Of a stretch of 64,000 nucleotides of DNA, positions 39,366 through 48,049 are shown piece by piece. Both the position numbers and the translations under genes were made by a program. The first letter of the stretch is position 1; the number at the start of each line of letters is the position of its first letter. The notes below the pieces were generated by a model. The model searched no databases and was not told the origin of the DNA. It worked only from the letters and a program-made list of their open reading frames with translations. Source of the stretch: Paraburkholderia youngii (lineage in GTDB: Bacteria > Pseudomonadota > Gammaproteobacteria > Burkholderiales > Burkholderiaceae); assembly GCF_013366925.1 (NCBI RefSeq), contig NZ_JAALDK010000001.1:372001-436000 (forward strand), read 5' to 3'.

Positions 39366-39929
39366 TCAGATCACAAAATAAGTCAGCTGAACCGCCGCGC
39401 GCGTGACGACCATCTGCAGCACCTGCACGATCACGAACAGCAGGATCGGCGACAGATCGATACCGCCGAATTTCGGCAGCACGCGGCGCAGCGGATTCAG
39501 AAACGGCGCCGTCAGCTGATACAGAATCGGCATCGCCGGCGAGCGCGGATTGAGCCACGACAGCAGCGCCATCAGGATCGTCATCCAGATGACCAGATTG
39601 AGCGCCCACTTGATCGCGGTCAGCACCGCGACGATCAGCAGCGTCGGCACGAGCGTCAGCGGATCGGCGCCGGTCATCACGATCATCAGCACGACGTAGA
39701 TAATCGCGGCGATCAGCGTCGCGGCCACGCTCGCCCAGTCGATCCTGCGCGTGCTCGGCAGAATGTGCCGCAGCGGCAGCACGATCCAGTTGGTCGCCTG
39801 CAGCACGGCGTTCGAGACCGGGTTGTACGGCGGCAGGCGCACGACCTGCAGCCACGCGCGTAACAGCAGCGCGGCGCCGAACAGCGTGAAAATGGTATTG
39901 AGCAGAAAACGGGCGATATCGCCAAACAT
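39366..39929 (-). CDS. YggT-family membrane protein
   Basis: A 187-residue inner-membrane protein with two YggT repeats, each with a pair of helices: FLLNTIFTLFGAALLLRAWL, then RLPPYNPVSNAVLQATN, and the second LLSWLNPRSPAMPILYQLTA with PFLNPLRRVLPKFGGID. The PLRR-PS/PK-GGID motif is characteristic. The role of YggT is not firmly known; it has been linked to osmotic stress and cell shape. It converges with the chemoreceptor gene. Confidence 0.9.
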   Translation of the reverse strand: MFGDIARFLLNTIFTLFGAALLLRAWLQVVRLPPYNPVSNAVLQATNWIVLPLRHILPSTRRIDWASVAATLIAAIIYVVLMIVMTGADPLTLVPTLLIVAVLTAIKWALNLVIWMTILMALLSWLNPRSPAMPILYQLTAPFLNPLRRVLPKFGGIDLSPILLFVIVQVLQMVVTRAAVQLTYFVI

Positions 39930-40086
39930 CTCGGGTCCTTATGCTTCTGATAACGGCCATCGGCGGGCCGCGGGCTGCCGGCGTCGCAAGATCGGTGCGC
40001 GCCGGCGGTTTTCTGGATTTACCTGGTTAGCCAACCGGAGGTTCGACGCCATTGCGCACCGCCTGCCGGTGGTTGTCTGTCCGGCA

Positions 40087-40407
40087 TCACACGGAAGTCC
40101 GGACCTCGCTGATCAGGATCGTGCCATTGCCGCCGTCCGTGTAGTTCGGGATATCCGCCAATAGTTGCTCGGACGCGGGCTTGAACACTTCATAGAAATC
40201 GTCCGCGCTGTCGAACAGGAAGTGACCCGCGGCCACGTAAGGAGGCGGCGTGCCGGGCGGCCCGGCGTTCAGGCCCGCGTCGACCGACCAGCCTTTCAGC
40301 GCCGGCCCGAACAGCTTCGCCGCGAGCGGCATATGGGTCGCGCAGTAGTAGTCCATGTCGAAGCGGCCATTTTCCCGGTACGGGTAGAGGATGCTGACCT
40401 TGATCAT
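40087..40407 (-). CDS. EthD-family small protein
   Basis: A 106-residue dimeric alpha/beta-barrel protein of the EthD type. MIKVSILYPYRENGRFDMDY and the HMPLAAKLFG motif match the family; AAGHFLFDSADDFYEVF is the second conserved region. EthD was first described beside an ether-degrading P450, but most relatives have no proven role. I chose the Met of MIKVSIL; 19 upstream in-frame codons are Arg-rich and unlikely. It lies between yggT and the DUF2520 gene on the same strand. Confidence 0.85.
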   Translation of the reverse strand: MIKVSILYPYRENGRFDMDYYCATHMPLAAKLFGPALKGWSVDAGLNAGPPGTPPPYVAAGHFLFDSADDFYEVFKPASEQLLADIPNYTDGGNGTILISEVRTSV

Positions 40408-40503
40408 TGTGCGTTCTCGTCTGTTGATCCCGAGGCGCGGCGCGGGTCGTCGCGTGGTTCGCATCTGCTTCGCCCGGGGCGCCGGACGTCACATTATCAC
40501 GGC

Positions 40504-41439
40504 TTACTTGACGCTTGCACCTGCTGCCGCCTGATTCAGCGAGCGGCCCAGCGATTCTTCCACAGCTTCGGAGATCGCTTCAATCGTCGCGGGCGGCGCG
40601 GCACGCCGTCGGGCGAGGTTGACCGCGCGGCGCGTCAGCAGACCGTAGAGCGCGGCATGGTCGCCGTCGAAGCTTTCGAGCAGCGCCAGCTGCTTCTCGA
40701 CGACACCTGCGTCGCCGCGCGATACCGGCCCCGCGAGCGCGTTCGGCAGGCCCTTGTCGCGCGCCGTTTCGATCGTGCCGGCGAGCATCGGCAGAAGCGC
40801 GCGCAGCGCATCGTCCTCGGCGAAGCCGAGCGTGCGCCACAACGCGACGCATTCGGCGAGGCTGCAAAGCGCAAAGCTCGCCGCGTAGTGCGCGGCGGCG
40901 TGATACAGCATGCGGCCGCCCGGCGGAATCGACAGCGGATGGCAGCGCAGCGCGAGCGCGAGCGCGGTCAGTGTCTCCTTCAGTTCGCCGTCGGCTTCGA
41001 TCGTCACCGAACAGCCGTCGATCCGCTCGAGATCCGCGAGCTCGCCGCTAAATAGATACAGCGGATGAAAGCCGCCGATCGCCGCACCCTGATCGCGCGC
41101 CGGCGCCAGCAATTCGACCGGCGACGCGCCGCTGCAGTGCACGAGCGCCTTGCCGGGGTGGCTTGCCGCATCGCCGCCAAAGCGGAGTGTGTGCGCTGTC
41201 GTACCGATGCTGTCGTCGGGAACGGCTAAAAAAACGATATCGGCCGCGTCGACGACTTGTTGCGGGTCGTCAGAGGCCATGCAGTGTGCGATCTGGGCGG
41301 CGAGCCGGCGCGCGGAATCGGCCGAGCGGCTCGCCACCGCGGTGACCGGGTAGCCGGCGCGCGCGAACGCGAGCGCGAGACAGCGCGCAAGCCGGCCCGC
41401 GCCGATGAAGCCGACGCGCGGCAAGGAAGACTGGGACAT
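40504..41439 (-). CDS. Rossmann-fold DUF2520 protein
   Basis: A 311-residue oxidoreductase-like protein. The N-terminal NAD(P)-binding motif GFIGAGRLARCLALAFARAG is followed by a helical C-terminal DUF2520 domain. HCSGASPVELLAPARDQGAA, GGFHPLYLFSG and LYHAAAHYAASFAL are conserved in these relatives of pyrroline-5-carboxylate and ketopantoate reductases. No catalytic role is established. ATG at 41439 is preferred over the GTG two codons upstream, because AGGTGACC precedes it. Confidence 0.87.
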   Translation of the reverse strand: MSQSSLPRVGFIGAGRLARCLALAFARAGYPVTAVASRSADSARRLAAQIAHCMASDDPQQVVDAADIVFLAVPDDSIGTTAHTLRFGGDAASHPGKALVHCSGASPVELLAPARDQGAAIGGFHPLYLFSGELADLERIDGCSVTIEADGELKETLTALALALRCHPLSIPPGGRMLYHAAAHYAASFALCSLAECVALWRTLGFAEDDALRALLPMLAGTIETARDKGLPNALAGPVSRGDAGVVEKQLALLESFDGDHAALYGLLTRRAVNLARRRAAPPATIEAISEAVEESLGRSLNQAAAGASVK

Positions 41440-41714
41440 GGTCACCTGCTCCAGACGGATCGTGTGAATGGGAAAGCAGCAGTATCTCGCATCCGCAAAG
41501 CGCGGGCGCGATCCTGCCCCTTGCGCGGCTCGACAGCTGTCGTCGGATGAGTTTGCGGGCGATATGGCGCCACCGGTTGGTCATCGGGCGGCGCGACGCC
41601 CACGGGTGTGAAAACTGCTCACAATCGTAGTGACAGGAACAGTGGTCGATGAGCCGGTTTTGACGGTCGTATTTTCGTACTTCGTTCGTAGTCAGAAAAT
41701 CGGGAGGGGTAGCG

Positions 41715-41876
41715 ATGAGTATTTTTTCTTACCGAAAACACTTGCGGTTCCTGACGCACGCCCAGCGCCGTCGCTGGTGGGATCAGAAAAAGCGCCTGAC
41801 GCCGCGCGTGCGGATCAGCGGCGCGTACGTGCCGCCCAATGTGTCCCGCGAATTCGTGTACGTGAAGGTCGGCTAG
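41715..41876 (+). CDS. Small basic protein (53 aa), conserved-looking
   Basis: A 53-residue product, MSIFSYRKHLRFLTHAQRRR, then WWDQKKRLTPRV and a C-terminal SREFVYVKVG. GGGAGGGG lies 5-12 bp before the ATG, and a textbook terminator begins 27 bp after the stop, so this is a complete short transcription unit. It is strongly basic, with two adjacent Trp, suggesting nucleic-acid or membrane contact. I do not recognise the family. Confidence 0.6.
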   Translation: MSIFSYRKHLRFLTHAQRRRWWDQKKRLTPRVRISGAYVPPNVSREFVYVKVG

Positions 41877-41902
41877 TCGCGCGGTCTTCGCAGGTGAGAA
41901 AG

Positions 41903-41936
41903 TGCCCGGCTCGAGCCATTGAGCCGGGCATTTTTT
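41903..41936 (+). terminator. Intrinsic terminator
   Basis: TGCCCGGCTC (41903-41912) and GAGCCGGGCA (41921-41930) form a 10-bp stem with an 8-nt loop, followed by six T. It ends the short gene at 41715. Confidence 0.93.
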
Positions 41937-42263
41937 ATTGGGAAATTCCTCCCGGCTGTCAGGATTGAAGCGAATTTGTAATTAAAGTTTACCGATGCGC
42001 GAACTCTAGCCCCTCGCGTTCGATCAGACCTATCACCCGCGGCCCGTCGCTCGCGTGCAACCCCTTGATTCACGGCTCCTTTGGCTGTCGCCGCGGCGGG
42101 GCGTGGGCGCGCACGTGCGGCGCCCGGCAAAACGCTTCGGCTTGCCCTTGCAATTTGCAACAAATGCGAACAGTTCGGCCGGGGCTTTTTAGATACATTG
42201 AGTCCACAGCATGCGAGGCATGCGCAGTCGGCGACCTTGGCAGGCCGCGCTAGGAGAATAGAA

Positions 42264-42578
42264 GTGAAAAAGATCGTTCCATTCGTCGTTGCAGCCGCAC
42301 TCGGCTTGGGACTTGCCGGGGCTGCGGAGGCAGGTGTTTCCGTTGGTATCGGCCTTGGGGTGCCGATCGCGCCGGCCTATCCGGTGTACGCGGCGCCGCC
42401 GCCCGTCTATTACGCGCCGCCGCCTCCGCCGGTGTATGCGCCGCCGGTTGTCGTCGCCCCCGCTCCAGTAGTGGTCGGAGGCTATTACGGCTATGGCCAT
42501 CCTTATTATCGTGGCTACTACCACGGCTACCGTGGCTACTATCGCGGCTGGTACGGGCACCCGTACTATCGTCATTAA
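42264..42578 (+). CDS. Exported Pro/Tyr/Gly-rich protein
   Basis: A 104-residue protein with a signal peptide (start KKIVPFVVAAALGLGLAG, cleavage near AEA-GV). The mature part is low complexity: PPPVYYAPPPPPVYAPP, then Gly/Tyr/His repeats such as GYYGYGHPYYRGYYHGYRGY. Similar exported proteins are frequent in Burkholderia, with no known function; adhesion or surface-binding is a guess. The start is GTG at 42264, with GGAG 8 bp upstream. No ATG is in frame near the signal peptide. A hairpin follows the stop. Confidence 0.8.
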   Translation: MKKIVPFVVAAALGLGLAGAAEAGVSVGIGLGVPIAPAYPVYAAPPPVYYAPPPPPVYAPPVVVAPAPVVVGGYYGYGHPYYRGYYHGYRGYYRGWYGHPYYRH

Positions 42579-42616
42579 GAAGCGCGGGCGCGTGTGACGC
42601 GCGCGGGAACCTCGAC

Positions 42617-42647
42617 GGCGTAACACCGGCTTGTGCCGGGTTACGCC
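42617..42647 (+). terminator. Hairpin after the exported protein gene
   Basis: GGCGTAAC (42617-42624) and GTTACGCC (42640-42647), with an inner CCGGC/GCCGG stem and TTGT loop. It is very stable but has no T-run, so termination efficiency is uncertain. Confidence 0.65.
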
Positions 42648-42784
42648 GCTTCCATTTGTATCGCTGGTTTTGCTTTCCGCCGTGTTTCCTCGCAGGTGTC
42701 GCGCGCTCGCGCGAGCACTGTTCCAAAGCGTGGATGAAGCTGGGAGAATGGCTGCTTCGCCATCGCTCCAGGAGAGTTTCGCCG

Positions 42785-43750
42785 ATGCAAGCGCTTCCCG
42801 CTCCCACCTTCGATGACGTCCTCGACGCCGCCACGCGTCTCGAAGGCGTCGCGCACCGTACCCCCGTTCTGACGTCGAGCACGTTCGACGAGCGCACCGG
42901 CGCGTCGGTGTTCTTCAAGTGCGAAAACTTCCAGCGCATGGGCGCGTTCAAGTTCCGCGGCGCGTACAACGCGATTTCGCATTTCGACGCAGAGCAGCGC
43001 AAGGCCGGAGTGCTGACCTATTCGTCGGGCAATCACGCGCAGGCCATCGCGTTGTCGGCGCGCCTCGCCGGCATTCGCGCGACGATCGTGATGCCCCACG
43101 ACGCGCCCGAGGCCAAGGTCGCCGCGACCAAAGGCTACGGCGGCGAAGTGATCACGTACGATCGCTACAAGGAAAATCGCGAGGAGATCGGCCGGCGCCT
43201 GGCCGAGGAGCGTGGCATGACGCTGATTCCGCCGTACGATCATCCGCACGTGATTGCCGGGCAGGGTACCGCGGTCAAAGAACTGATCGACGAAACCGGC
43301 CCGCTCGACTTGTTGTTCGTGTGCCTTGGAGGCGGTGGGTTGATCAGCGGCAGCGCGTTGTCGGCGGCCGCGCTGAGCCCTGCTTGCACGGTGATCGGCA
43401 TCGAGCCCGAAGCGGGCAACGACGGCCAGCAGTCGCTCGCGCGCGGCGAGATCGTGCATATCGATACCCCGCGCACGATCGCCGATGGCGCGGCCTCGAC
43501 GCATCTGGGCCATTACACGTTCGCGGTCATCCGTCGGCTGGTCGCGCGAATCGAAACGGTCAGCGATGCGCAACTGATCGAGACGATGCGCTTTTTCGCG
43601 CAGCGCATGAAGATCGTCGTCGAACCGACCGGTTGCCTCGCGGCGGCGGCGGTGCTGAATGGCATCGTGCCGGTGAAGGGCAAGCGCGTCGGCGTGGTGG
43701 TGAGCGGCGGCAACGTCGATTTGCCGAAGCTCGCGCAGTACCTCGCATGA
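42785..43750 (+). CDS. PLP-dependent threonine dehydratase/serine racemase-like enzyme
   Basis: A 321-residue fold-type II PLP enzyme. The cofactor Lys is in AFKFRGAYNAI near residue 58, and the phosphate-binding loop is GGGGLISGSAL near 183-193. SSGNHAQAIAL binds substrate. There is no C-terminal ACT regulatory domain, which separates it from biosynthetic IlvA and groups it with catabolic threonine dehydratase, serine racemase or threo-3-hydroxyaspartate ammonia-lyase. Those cannot be told apart here. I chose ATG 42785, with GGAGAG 10 bp upstream; the frame extends to 42656 through the preceding hairpin. Confidence 0.88.
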   Translation: MQALPAPTFDDVLDAATRLEGVAHRTPVLTSSTFDERTGASVFFKCENFQRMGAFKFRGAYNAISHFDAEQRKAGVLTYSSGNHAQAIALSARLAGIRATIVMPHDAPEAKVAATKGYGGEVITYDRYKENREEIGRRLAEERGMTLIPPYDHPHVIAGQGTAVKELIDETGPLDLLFVCLGGGGLISGSALSAAALSPACTVIGIEPEAGNDGQQSLARGEIVHIDTPRTIADGAASTHLGHYTFAVIRRLVARIETVSDAQLIETMRFFAQRMKIVVEPTGCLAAAAVLNGIVPVKGKRVGVVVSGGNVDLPKLAQYLA

Positions 43751-43819
43751 GCGACTCACGTCGAGCCGCATGAAGAAACGGCTCGCCGATGCGAGCCGCT
43801 TTCTTATGCGTGAACCGCT

Positions 43820-44497
43820 TCAGCTTGCTACTTGTGCAGTGCTTTGTACGATCAGGTCGCGATACCCGTTGACGATCACGCTGTACGAGAAATAGGCGAA
43901 CAGCAGCGCCGACAGAACGTGACACGCCCGCAGCAGACCGGCGCCCGCGCGCTTGCGTCCGTGGCTGCCGAGCCCGCAGATAAAAAGTGTCCAGCACAGG
44001 CCGCCGAGAAAGAAGCCGCCGAGGAAGATCAGCGCGGTCGTCGGGCTCGTTGCGCCGGCTTTCGCGATCAGCGCGCCGCCGACCGCCGCGAACCACAGGA
44101 TCGCCGAAGGCGACGACACCGCGAGCAGCACGCCGCGCAGGAAGCCGCGCCATGGCGACTGATGCGCAGTAGCGTCGCCTTCGCCGGCAACAGCGGGTGC
44201 CGTGGCCGGGAACATCGCTTCACGCGCCATCTTCCAGGTGAGAAACAGCAGGATCGCCGCGCCGCCGATCCACACGACCCAGCGCACCGATTCGAACTGC
44301 AGCAGCGCAGCCATGCCCGCGAGCGCGAGCGCCGCGTAAATGAGATCGCCGACGCACGAGCCGAGGCCGAGCCAGAAGCCCGGCCGGAAGCCGTGCGACA
44401 GCGTCAGCGAAATAATCGCGACGTTGACGAGACCGATATCGAGGCATAGCGACAAGGACAGAAAAAAGCCGTCCGACATCATTGAAAAAGCGTGCAT
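43820..44497 (-). CDS. LysE-family amino acid exporter
   Basis: Inner-membrane exporter, about 225 residues, six helices. FFLSLSLCLDIGLVNVAIIS, then GFRPGFWLGLGSCVGDLIYA matches the N-terminal LysE/RhtB motif (P/D-G-N at the first helix, here DIGLVN), and SPSAILWFAAVGGA is the conserved helix-5 region. The substrate is unknown. The start is placed at 44497 (MHAFSMMSDGFF); Met 44482 is an alternative. It converges with the dehydratase and lies 47 bp downstream of ubiD on the same strand. Confidence 0.83.
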   Translation of the reverse strand: MHAFSMMSDGFFLSLSLCLDIGLVNVAIISLTLSHGFRPGFWLGLGSCVGDLIYAALALAGMAALLQFESVRWVVWIGGAAILLFLTWKMAREAMFPATAPAVAGEGDATAHQSPWRGFLRGVLLAVSSPSAILWFAAVGGALIAKAGATSPTTALIFLGGFFLGGLCWTLFICGLGSHGRKRAGAGLLRACHVLSALLFAYFSYSVIVNGYRDLIVQSTAQVAS

Positions 44498-44544
44498 CCG
44501 CGCGAGCGCTCCATCCGTTATTAGTTGTGTTGTTTGGCGCGCGT

Positions 44545-46119
44545 TTACAGACCGAGGCCCAACTCGTTCCACAAGCTGTCGATACGCTGCTTGACCGCCT
44601 CGTCCATCACGATCGGGCGGCCCCATTCGCGGTCGGTTTCGCCCGGCCACTTGTTGGTCGCGTCGAGCCCCATCTTCGAACCGAGGCCGGCTACCGGCGA
44701 CGCGAAATCGAGATAGTCGATCGGCGTGCGGTCGACTAGCACCGTGTCGCGCGTCGGGTCCACTCGCGTGGTGATCGCCCAGATCACTTCGTTCCAGTCG
44801 CGGATATTGACGTCCTCATCGACGACGACGATGAACTTCGTATACATGAACTGCCGCAGGAAGCTCCACACCCCGAACATCACGCGCTTCGCATGGCCGG
44901 GGTAGCTCTTCTTCATCTGCACGATCGCCATGCGGTAGCTGCAGCCTTCGGGCGGCAAATAAAAGTCGGTGATCTCGGTGAACTGCTTCTGCAGCAGCGG
45001 CACGAAAACTTCGTTCAGCGCGACGCCGAGGACCGCGGGCTCGTCGGGCGGTTTGCCGGTGTAGGTGGAGTGATAGATCGCGTCGCGGCGCATCGTGATC
45101 CGCTCGACCGTGAAGACCGGGAACCACTCCTGTTCGTTGTAGTAGCCGGTGTGATCGCCATACGGGCCTTCGAGCGCGTGTTCGTACATGGCCGACGCAC
45201 CCTTCGACGGACGCGGCGGCGCGCCGGCCGGAGCGGACGAGGGCGCGCCTTCCTGCGGATAGATGAAGCCTTCGAGCACGATCTCGGCGCGCGCGGGCAC
45301 TTGCAGACCGTCCACGCCCGGCGTGATGCATTTCGCGAGCTCGGTGCGCCCGCCGCGCAGCAGGCCGGCGAACTGGTATTCGGACAGCGTGTCGGGCACC
45401 GGCGTGACCGCGCCGAGGGTCGTCGCCGGGTCCGCGCCGAGCACGACGGCCACTGGATACGGCTTGCCGGGATTTTTCAGCGCGAACTCGCGGAAATCGA
45501 GCGCGCCGCCGCGATGCGCGAGCCAGCGCATGATCAGTTTGTTGCGGCCAATCAGTTGCTGTCGATAGATACCCAGGTTTTGTCGGCTCTTGTTCGGCCC
45601 TTTCGTGACGGTCAGACCCCAGGTGATTAGCGGCCCGGCGTCACCGGGCCAGCACGTCTGGATGGGCAATTTTCCGAGGTCGACGTCGTGGCCTTCCCAG
45701 ACGATTTCCTGGCAGGGCGGCGCGCTGATCGTCTTCGGCGCCATGTCCCACACGGCCTTCGCTAGCGAGAGCAGCTTGCCGGCGTCCTTGAGCCCTTTCG
45801 GCGGTTCGGGTTCCTTCAGCGCGGAGAGGAGCCGGCCGACGTCGCGCAGCGATTCGAGCGCCGCCTGGTCGCCCGCGCCCGCTTCGGCATCGATGCCCAT
45901 GCCGAGCGCGACGCGGCGCGGCGTGCCGAACAGATTGCCGAGCACCGGGAACGCATGGCGCTCGGTGTTCTCGAACAGCAGAGCCGGACCGCCCGCGCGC
46001 AGTACACGGTCGCACAGTTCGGTCATTTCGAGATTCGGCGACACCTTTTGCGAAATTCGGCGCAATTCACCGATCGCCTCGAGGCGGCCGATGAAATCGC
46101 GCAAGTCTTTGTATTTCAT
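44545..46119 (-). CDS. ubiD: 4-hydroxy-3-polyprenylbenzoate decarboxylase
   Basis: Prenyl-FMN-dependent decarboxylase of ubiquinone synthesis, 524 residues, close to the E. coli length. [20 protein letters not shown] opens the chosen start at 46119. [20 protein letters not shown] and the catalytic region [18 protein letters not shown] are conserved, as are [20 protein letters not shown] and [16 protein letters not shown]. An in-frame extension to 46248 lacks homology. It should be cytoplasmic, and it needs the UbiX cofactor, which is not in this window. Confidence 0.94.
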   Translation of the reverse strand: MKYKDLRDFIGRLEAIGELRRISQKVSPNLEMTELCDRVLRAGGPALLFENTERHAFPVLGNLFGTPRRVALGMGIDAEAGAGDQAALESLRDVGRLLSALKEPEPPKGLKDAGKLLSLAKAVWDMAPKTISAPPCQEIVWEGHDVDLGKLPIQTCWPGDAGPLITWGLTVTKGPNKSRQNLGIYRQQLIGRNKLIMRWLAHRGGALDFREFALKNPGKPYPVAVVLGADPATTLGAVTPVPDTLSEYQFAGLLRGGRTELAKCITPGVDGLQVPARAEIVLEGFIYPQEGAPSSAPAGAPPRPSKGASAMYEHALEGPYGDHTGYYNEQEWFPVFTVERITMRRDAIYHSTYTGKPPDEPAVLGVALNEVFVPLLQKQFTEITDFYLPPEGCSYRMAIVQMKKSYPGHAKRVMFGVWSFLRQFMYTKFIVVVDEDVNIRDWNEVIWAITTRVDPTRDTVLVDRTPIDYLDFASPVAGLGSKMGLDATNKWPGETDREWGRPIVMDEAVKQRIDSLWNELGLGL

Positions 46120-46369
46120 CTGTGACGGGTTCAGGGCCGCATGAACGGCGCATAGGACTGAGGGCGCAGCAGTACCGGCGGTGGTATCTGCGTGGCGCAA
46201 AAAAACGATTGTCGATTTTACCTGCGTTAGCCACCGCACGTAGATCAACCAAATGATCTATCCCGAACAGTCAGGGTCGGGTCGCCTAAAACGCACATAG
46301 AACAGGGCTTCCGGCGGACTGAACACTGTTTATAATTACAAATAGTTATAGATATTGCATTCTATAGTG
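46120..46369. other. Divergent intergenic region, ubiD side
   Basis: An AT-richer stretch between ubiD and the promoter at 46370. It must hold the ubiD promoter on the minus strand, but no box could be assigned with confidence. No gene is seen. Confidence 0.4.
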
Positions 46370-46398
46370 TTGACGATCTATAAAACCGTGCATAGAAT
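46370..46398 (+). promoter_or_regulatory. Sigma-70-type promoter for the leader RNA
   Basis: -35 TTGACG (46370-46375), 17-bp spacer, -10 TAGAAT (46393-46398); five of six bases match consensus in each box. The predicted start near 46405 lies about 330 bp before the transglycosylase gene. Confidence 0.75.
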
Positions 46399-46404
46399 CC
46401 GTCG

Positions 46405-46620
46405 ACATTGGTTGCAGGGCGTTAACCTTTTTACCGTCGCCCCCGGTCCTCAGACGCAACGCGTCACCGTTTTGCTTCCCTGCAGGGTAGAACGGCATTA
46501 TTGAAGTCCCTCACCAGCGTCCACCAACGCTGGTTTTTCGCGTGGGAGCCAAGCCCGTACACATTGAGTTATGTGGGCTGTTTTTGAGATGGCTCCCCGA
46601 AACGGTATTTGTTGCCGTTT
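46405..46620 (+). ncRNA. Structured leader or small RNA with three consecutive terminator-like hairpins
   Basis: From the predicted start near 46405 the RNA meets hairpin 1, ACCAGCGT/ACGCTGGT (46513-46534) followed by T5. Hairpin 2 is AGCCC with inner CACAT/ATGTG and GGGCT (46552-46579), followed by T5 and enclosed by an outer GGGAGCC/GGCTCCC pair (46544-46550 and 46591-46597). Hairpin 3, AACGG/CCGTT near 46601-46619, is followed by TTTT. This could be a 130-nt small RNA ended at hairpin 1 with read-through to the transglycosylase, or an attenuating leader. I do not recognise the family. Confidence 0.5.
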
Positions 46621-46736
46621 TCCCGACGTCGCTGCTGCCCAACCAGAGAGCACGCGATGTCTTGACTCTGCGAGCGCGCTGTACCGCCTGATTTGACCCG
46701 GCGGAGTTCGCGGATCATGCAAGATGGGAGATCTGA

Positions 46737-47954
46737 ATGAACGCCTGGTTATCGTGGCGTCCTGATGAGCGTATTGCGCAGGTTGTGCGCGGTGCGCTGC
46801 GCCGCGGGACGCGACTGAGTCATCACCTGTTCAGCATTGTCGGCGGGATCGCCGTGGTGCTGGCTCTCGCACTGTGGCTGATGCCGACCTGGCGCGGCGC
46901 GCTGGCTGCGCGTCTGATGCCGGTCATTTCCGCCGCCGTGCAAGCGGGTCCCGCCCGCCTGCTGCAAGGCAACCCGCTGCCGGCCATCGGACCGACCAGA
47001 AACGCCGGTGCATCCTCCGACGAATCGCTGTTGGCCAATTCATCGAGCGCGCCGAACACGCCGAGCCCCGCCGATGGGTCGAGCGACGGCAGCATGACCC
47101 TGACCTCGGCGACCACCAGCTTCGACGGCGCGTTCGACAACGCTGCCACGCAGGGCACCAGCACCGTCGCGCTCAACGGCCTCGATCCGCGCACGATGCA
47201 GGGCGTCAGCGCGCTCGCGCGTCTGATTCCGCAGCAACGCGTGTCCGCCGATGCGCGGGACGACCGTGTGCTCGTGTCGAGCCACGAGCAGGACCTGGTC
47301 GCGTCGTACCTTGCGCGGCGCTATCGCGTCGCTCAGGAGCCCGTCAGCGAGCTCGTGAAGGCCGCGTTCGACACCGGCCGCGAAGTCGGCCTCGATCCGC
47401 TGCTGCTGCTCTCAGTGATGGCGATCGAATCGGGCTTCAATCCCTACGCCGAGAGCGGCGTCGGCGCACAGGGCCTGATGCAGGTGATGTCGAAGGTGCA
47501 TTCGGACAAATTTCAGTATTTCGGCGGCCAGAGCGCTGCGCTCGAACCGCTCGCGAACATCAAGGTCGGCGCGCTCGTGCTGAAGGATTGCATCGCGCGC
47601 GGCGGCTCGCTGCCGGGCGGCCTGCGTCTGTACGTCGGCTCGAGCACGCCGGACGACGGTGGCTACGGCGCGAAGGTGATGGCCGAGCGCGGTCGGCTGC
47701 GCGATGTCGCGCGCGGCCGCAAGGTGCCGATCAATGCGCCGCAGGCTCCGGTGCTGAGCGCGTCGACGACGCCGGCGCCAGCCGCCTCGACGAGCGGCGG
47801 CAACGGCAAGCGCATCCAGGTGACATTGCAGGGCGGCCACGCGCTGAGCTCGGCGACTCCGGCGGCGCACTCGCAGCCGGCCGATCAGCAGGACGACGCC
47901 AGCGCCAATTCGGCAACGCGCCATGTGGCGTCGGCGTCGGAGCTGGGGGCTTGA
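46737..47954 (+). CDS. Lytic transglycosylase (SLT domain), membrane-anchored
   Basis: Cell-wall enzyme of 405 residues that would cleave peptidoglycan glycan strands. A cytoplasmic N-terminus is followed by one helix near 34-50 (VGGIAVVLALALWLMP), then a Ser/Thr-rich linker. The SLT domain lies near 225-330, with the catalytic Glu in AIESGFNPYAES and the supporting GAQGLMQVM. The C-terminal Ala/Ser/Pro-rich tail is low complexity and probably spans the periplasm or is disordered. GGGAG lies 9 bp before the ATG. It is preceded by a 330-bp structured leader, so expression may be controlled after transcription starts. Confidence 0.9.
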   Translation: MNAWLSWRPDERIAQVVRGALRRGTRLSHHLFSIVGGIAVVLALALWLMPTWRGALAARLMPVISAAVQAGPARLLQGNPLPAIGPTRNAGASSDESLLANSSSAPNTPSPADGSSDGSMTLTSATTSFDGAFDNAATQGTSTVALNGLDPRTMQGVSALARLIPQQRVSADARDDRVLVSSHEQDLVASYLARRYRVAQEPVSELVKAAFDTGREVGLDPLLLLSVMAIESGFNPYAESGVGAQGLMQVMSKVHSDKFQYFGGQSAALEPLANIKVGALVLKDCIARGGSLPGGLRLYVGSSTPDDGGYGAKVMAERGRLRDVARGRKVPINAPQAPVLSASTTPAPAASTSGGNGKRIQVTLQGGHALSSATPAAHSQPADQQDDASANSATRHVASASELGA

Positions 47955-47977
47955 GTTAGACATTTGCTAGCCGCATG

Positions 47978-48008
47978 AAAAAAAGGACACCCGAGGTTGT
48001 CCTTTTTT
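47978..48008. terminator. Bidirectional terminator
   Basis: AAAGGACA and TGTCCTTT close a CCCGAGGT loop, with an A-run before and a T-run after. It lies between the convergent transglycosylase and aminotransferase genes. Confidence 0.9.
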
Positions 48009-48049
48009 GCGTCTGGCAGGCCGGTAGCCGCCGGCTCAGTGCCTCAACA

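Noticed and set aside
46405..46540. Leader RNA before the transglycosylase as 6S RNA
   Set aside because: The ends do not pair with each other around a central bubble, so it does not fit the 6S fold.
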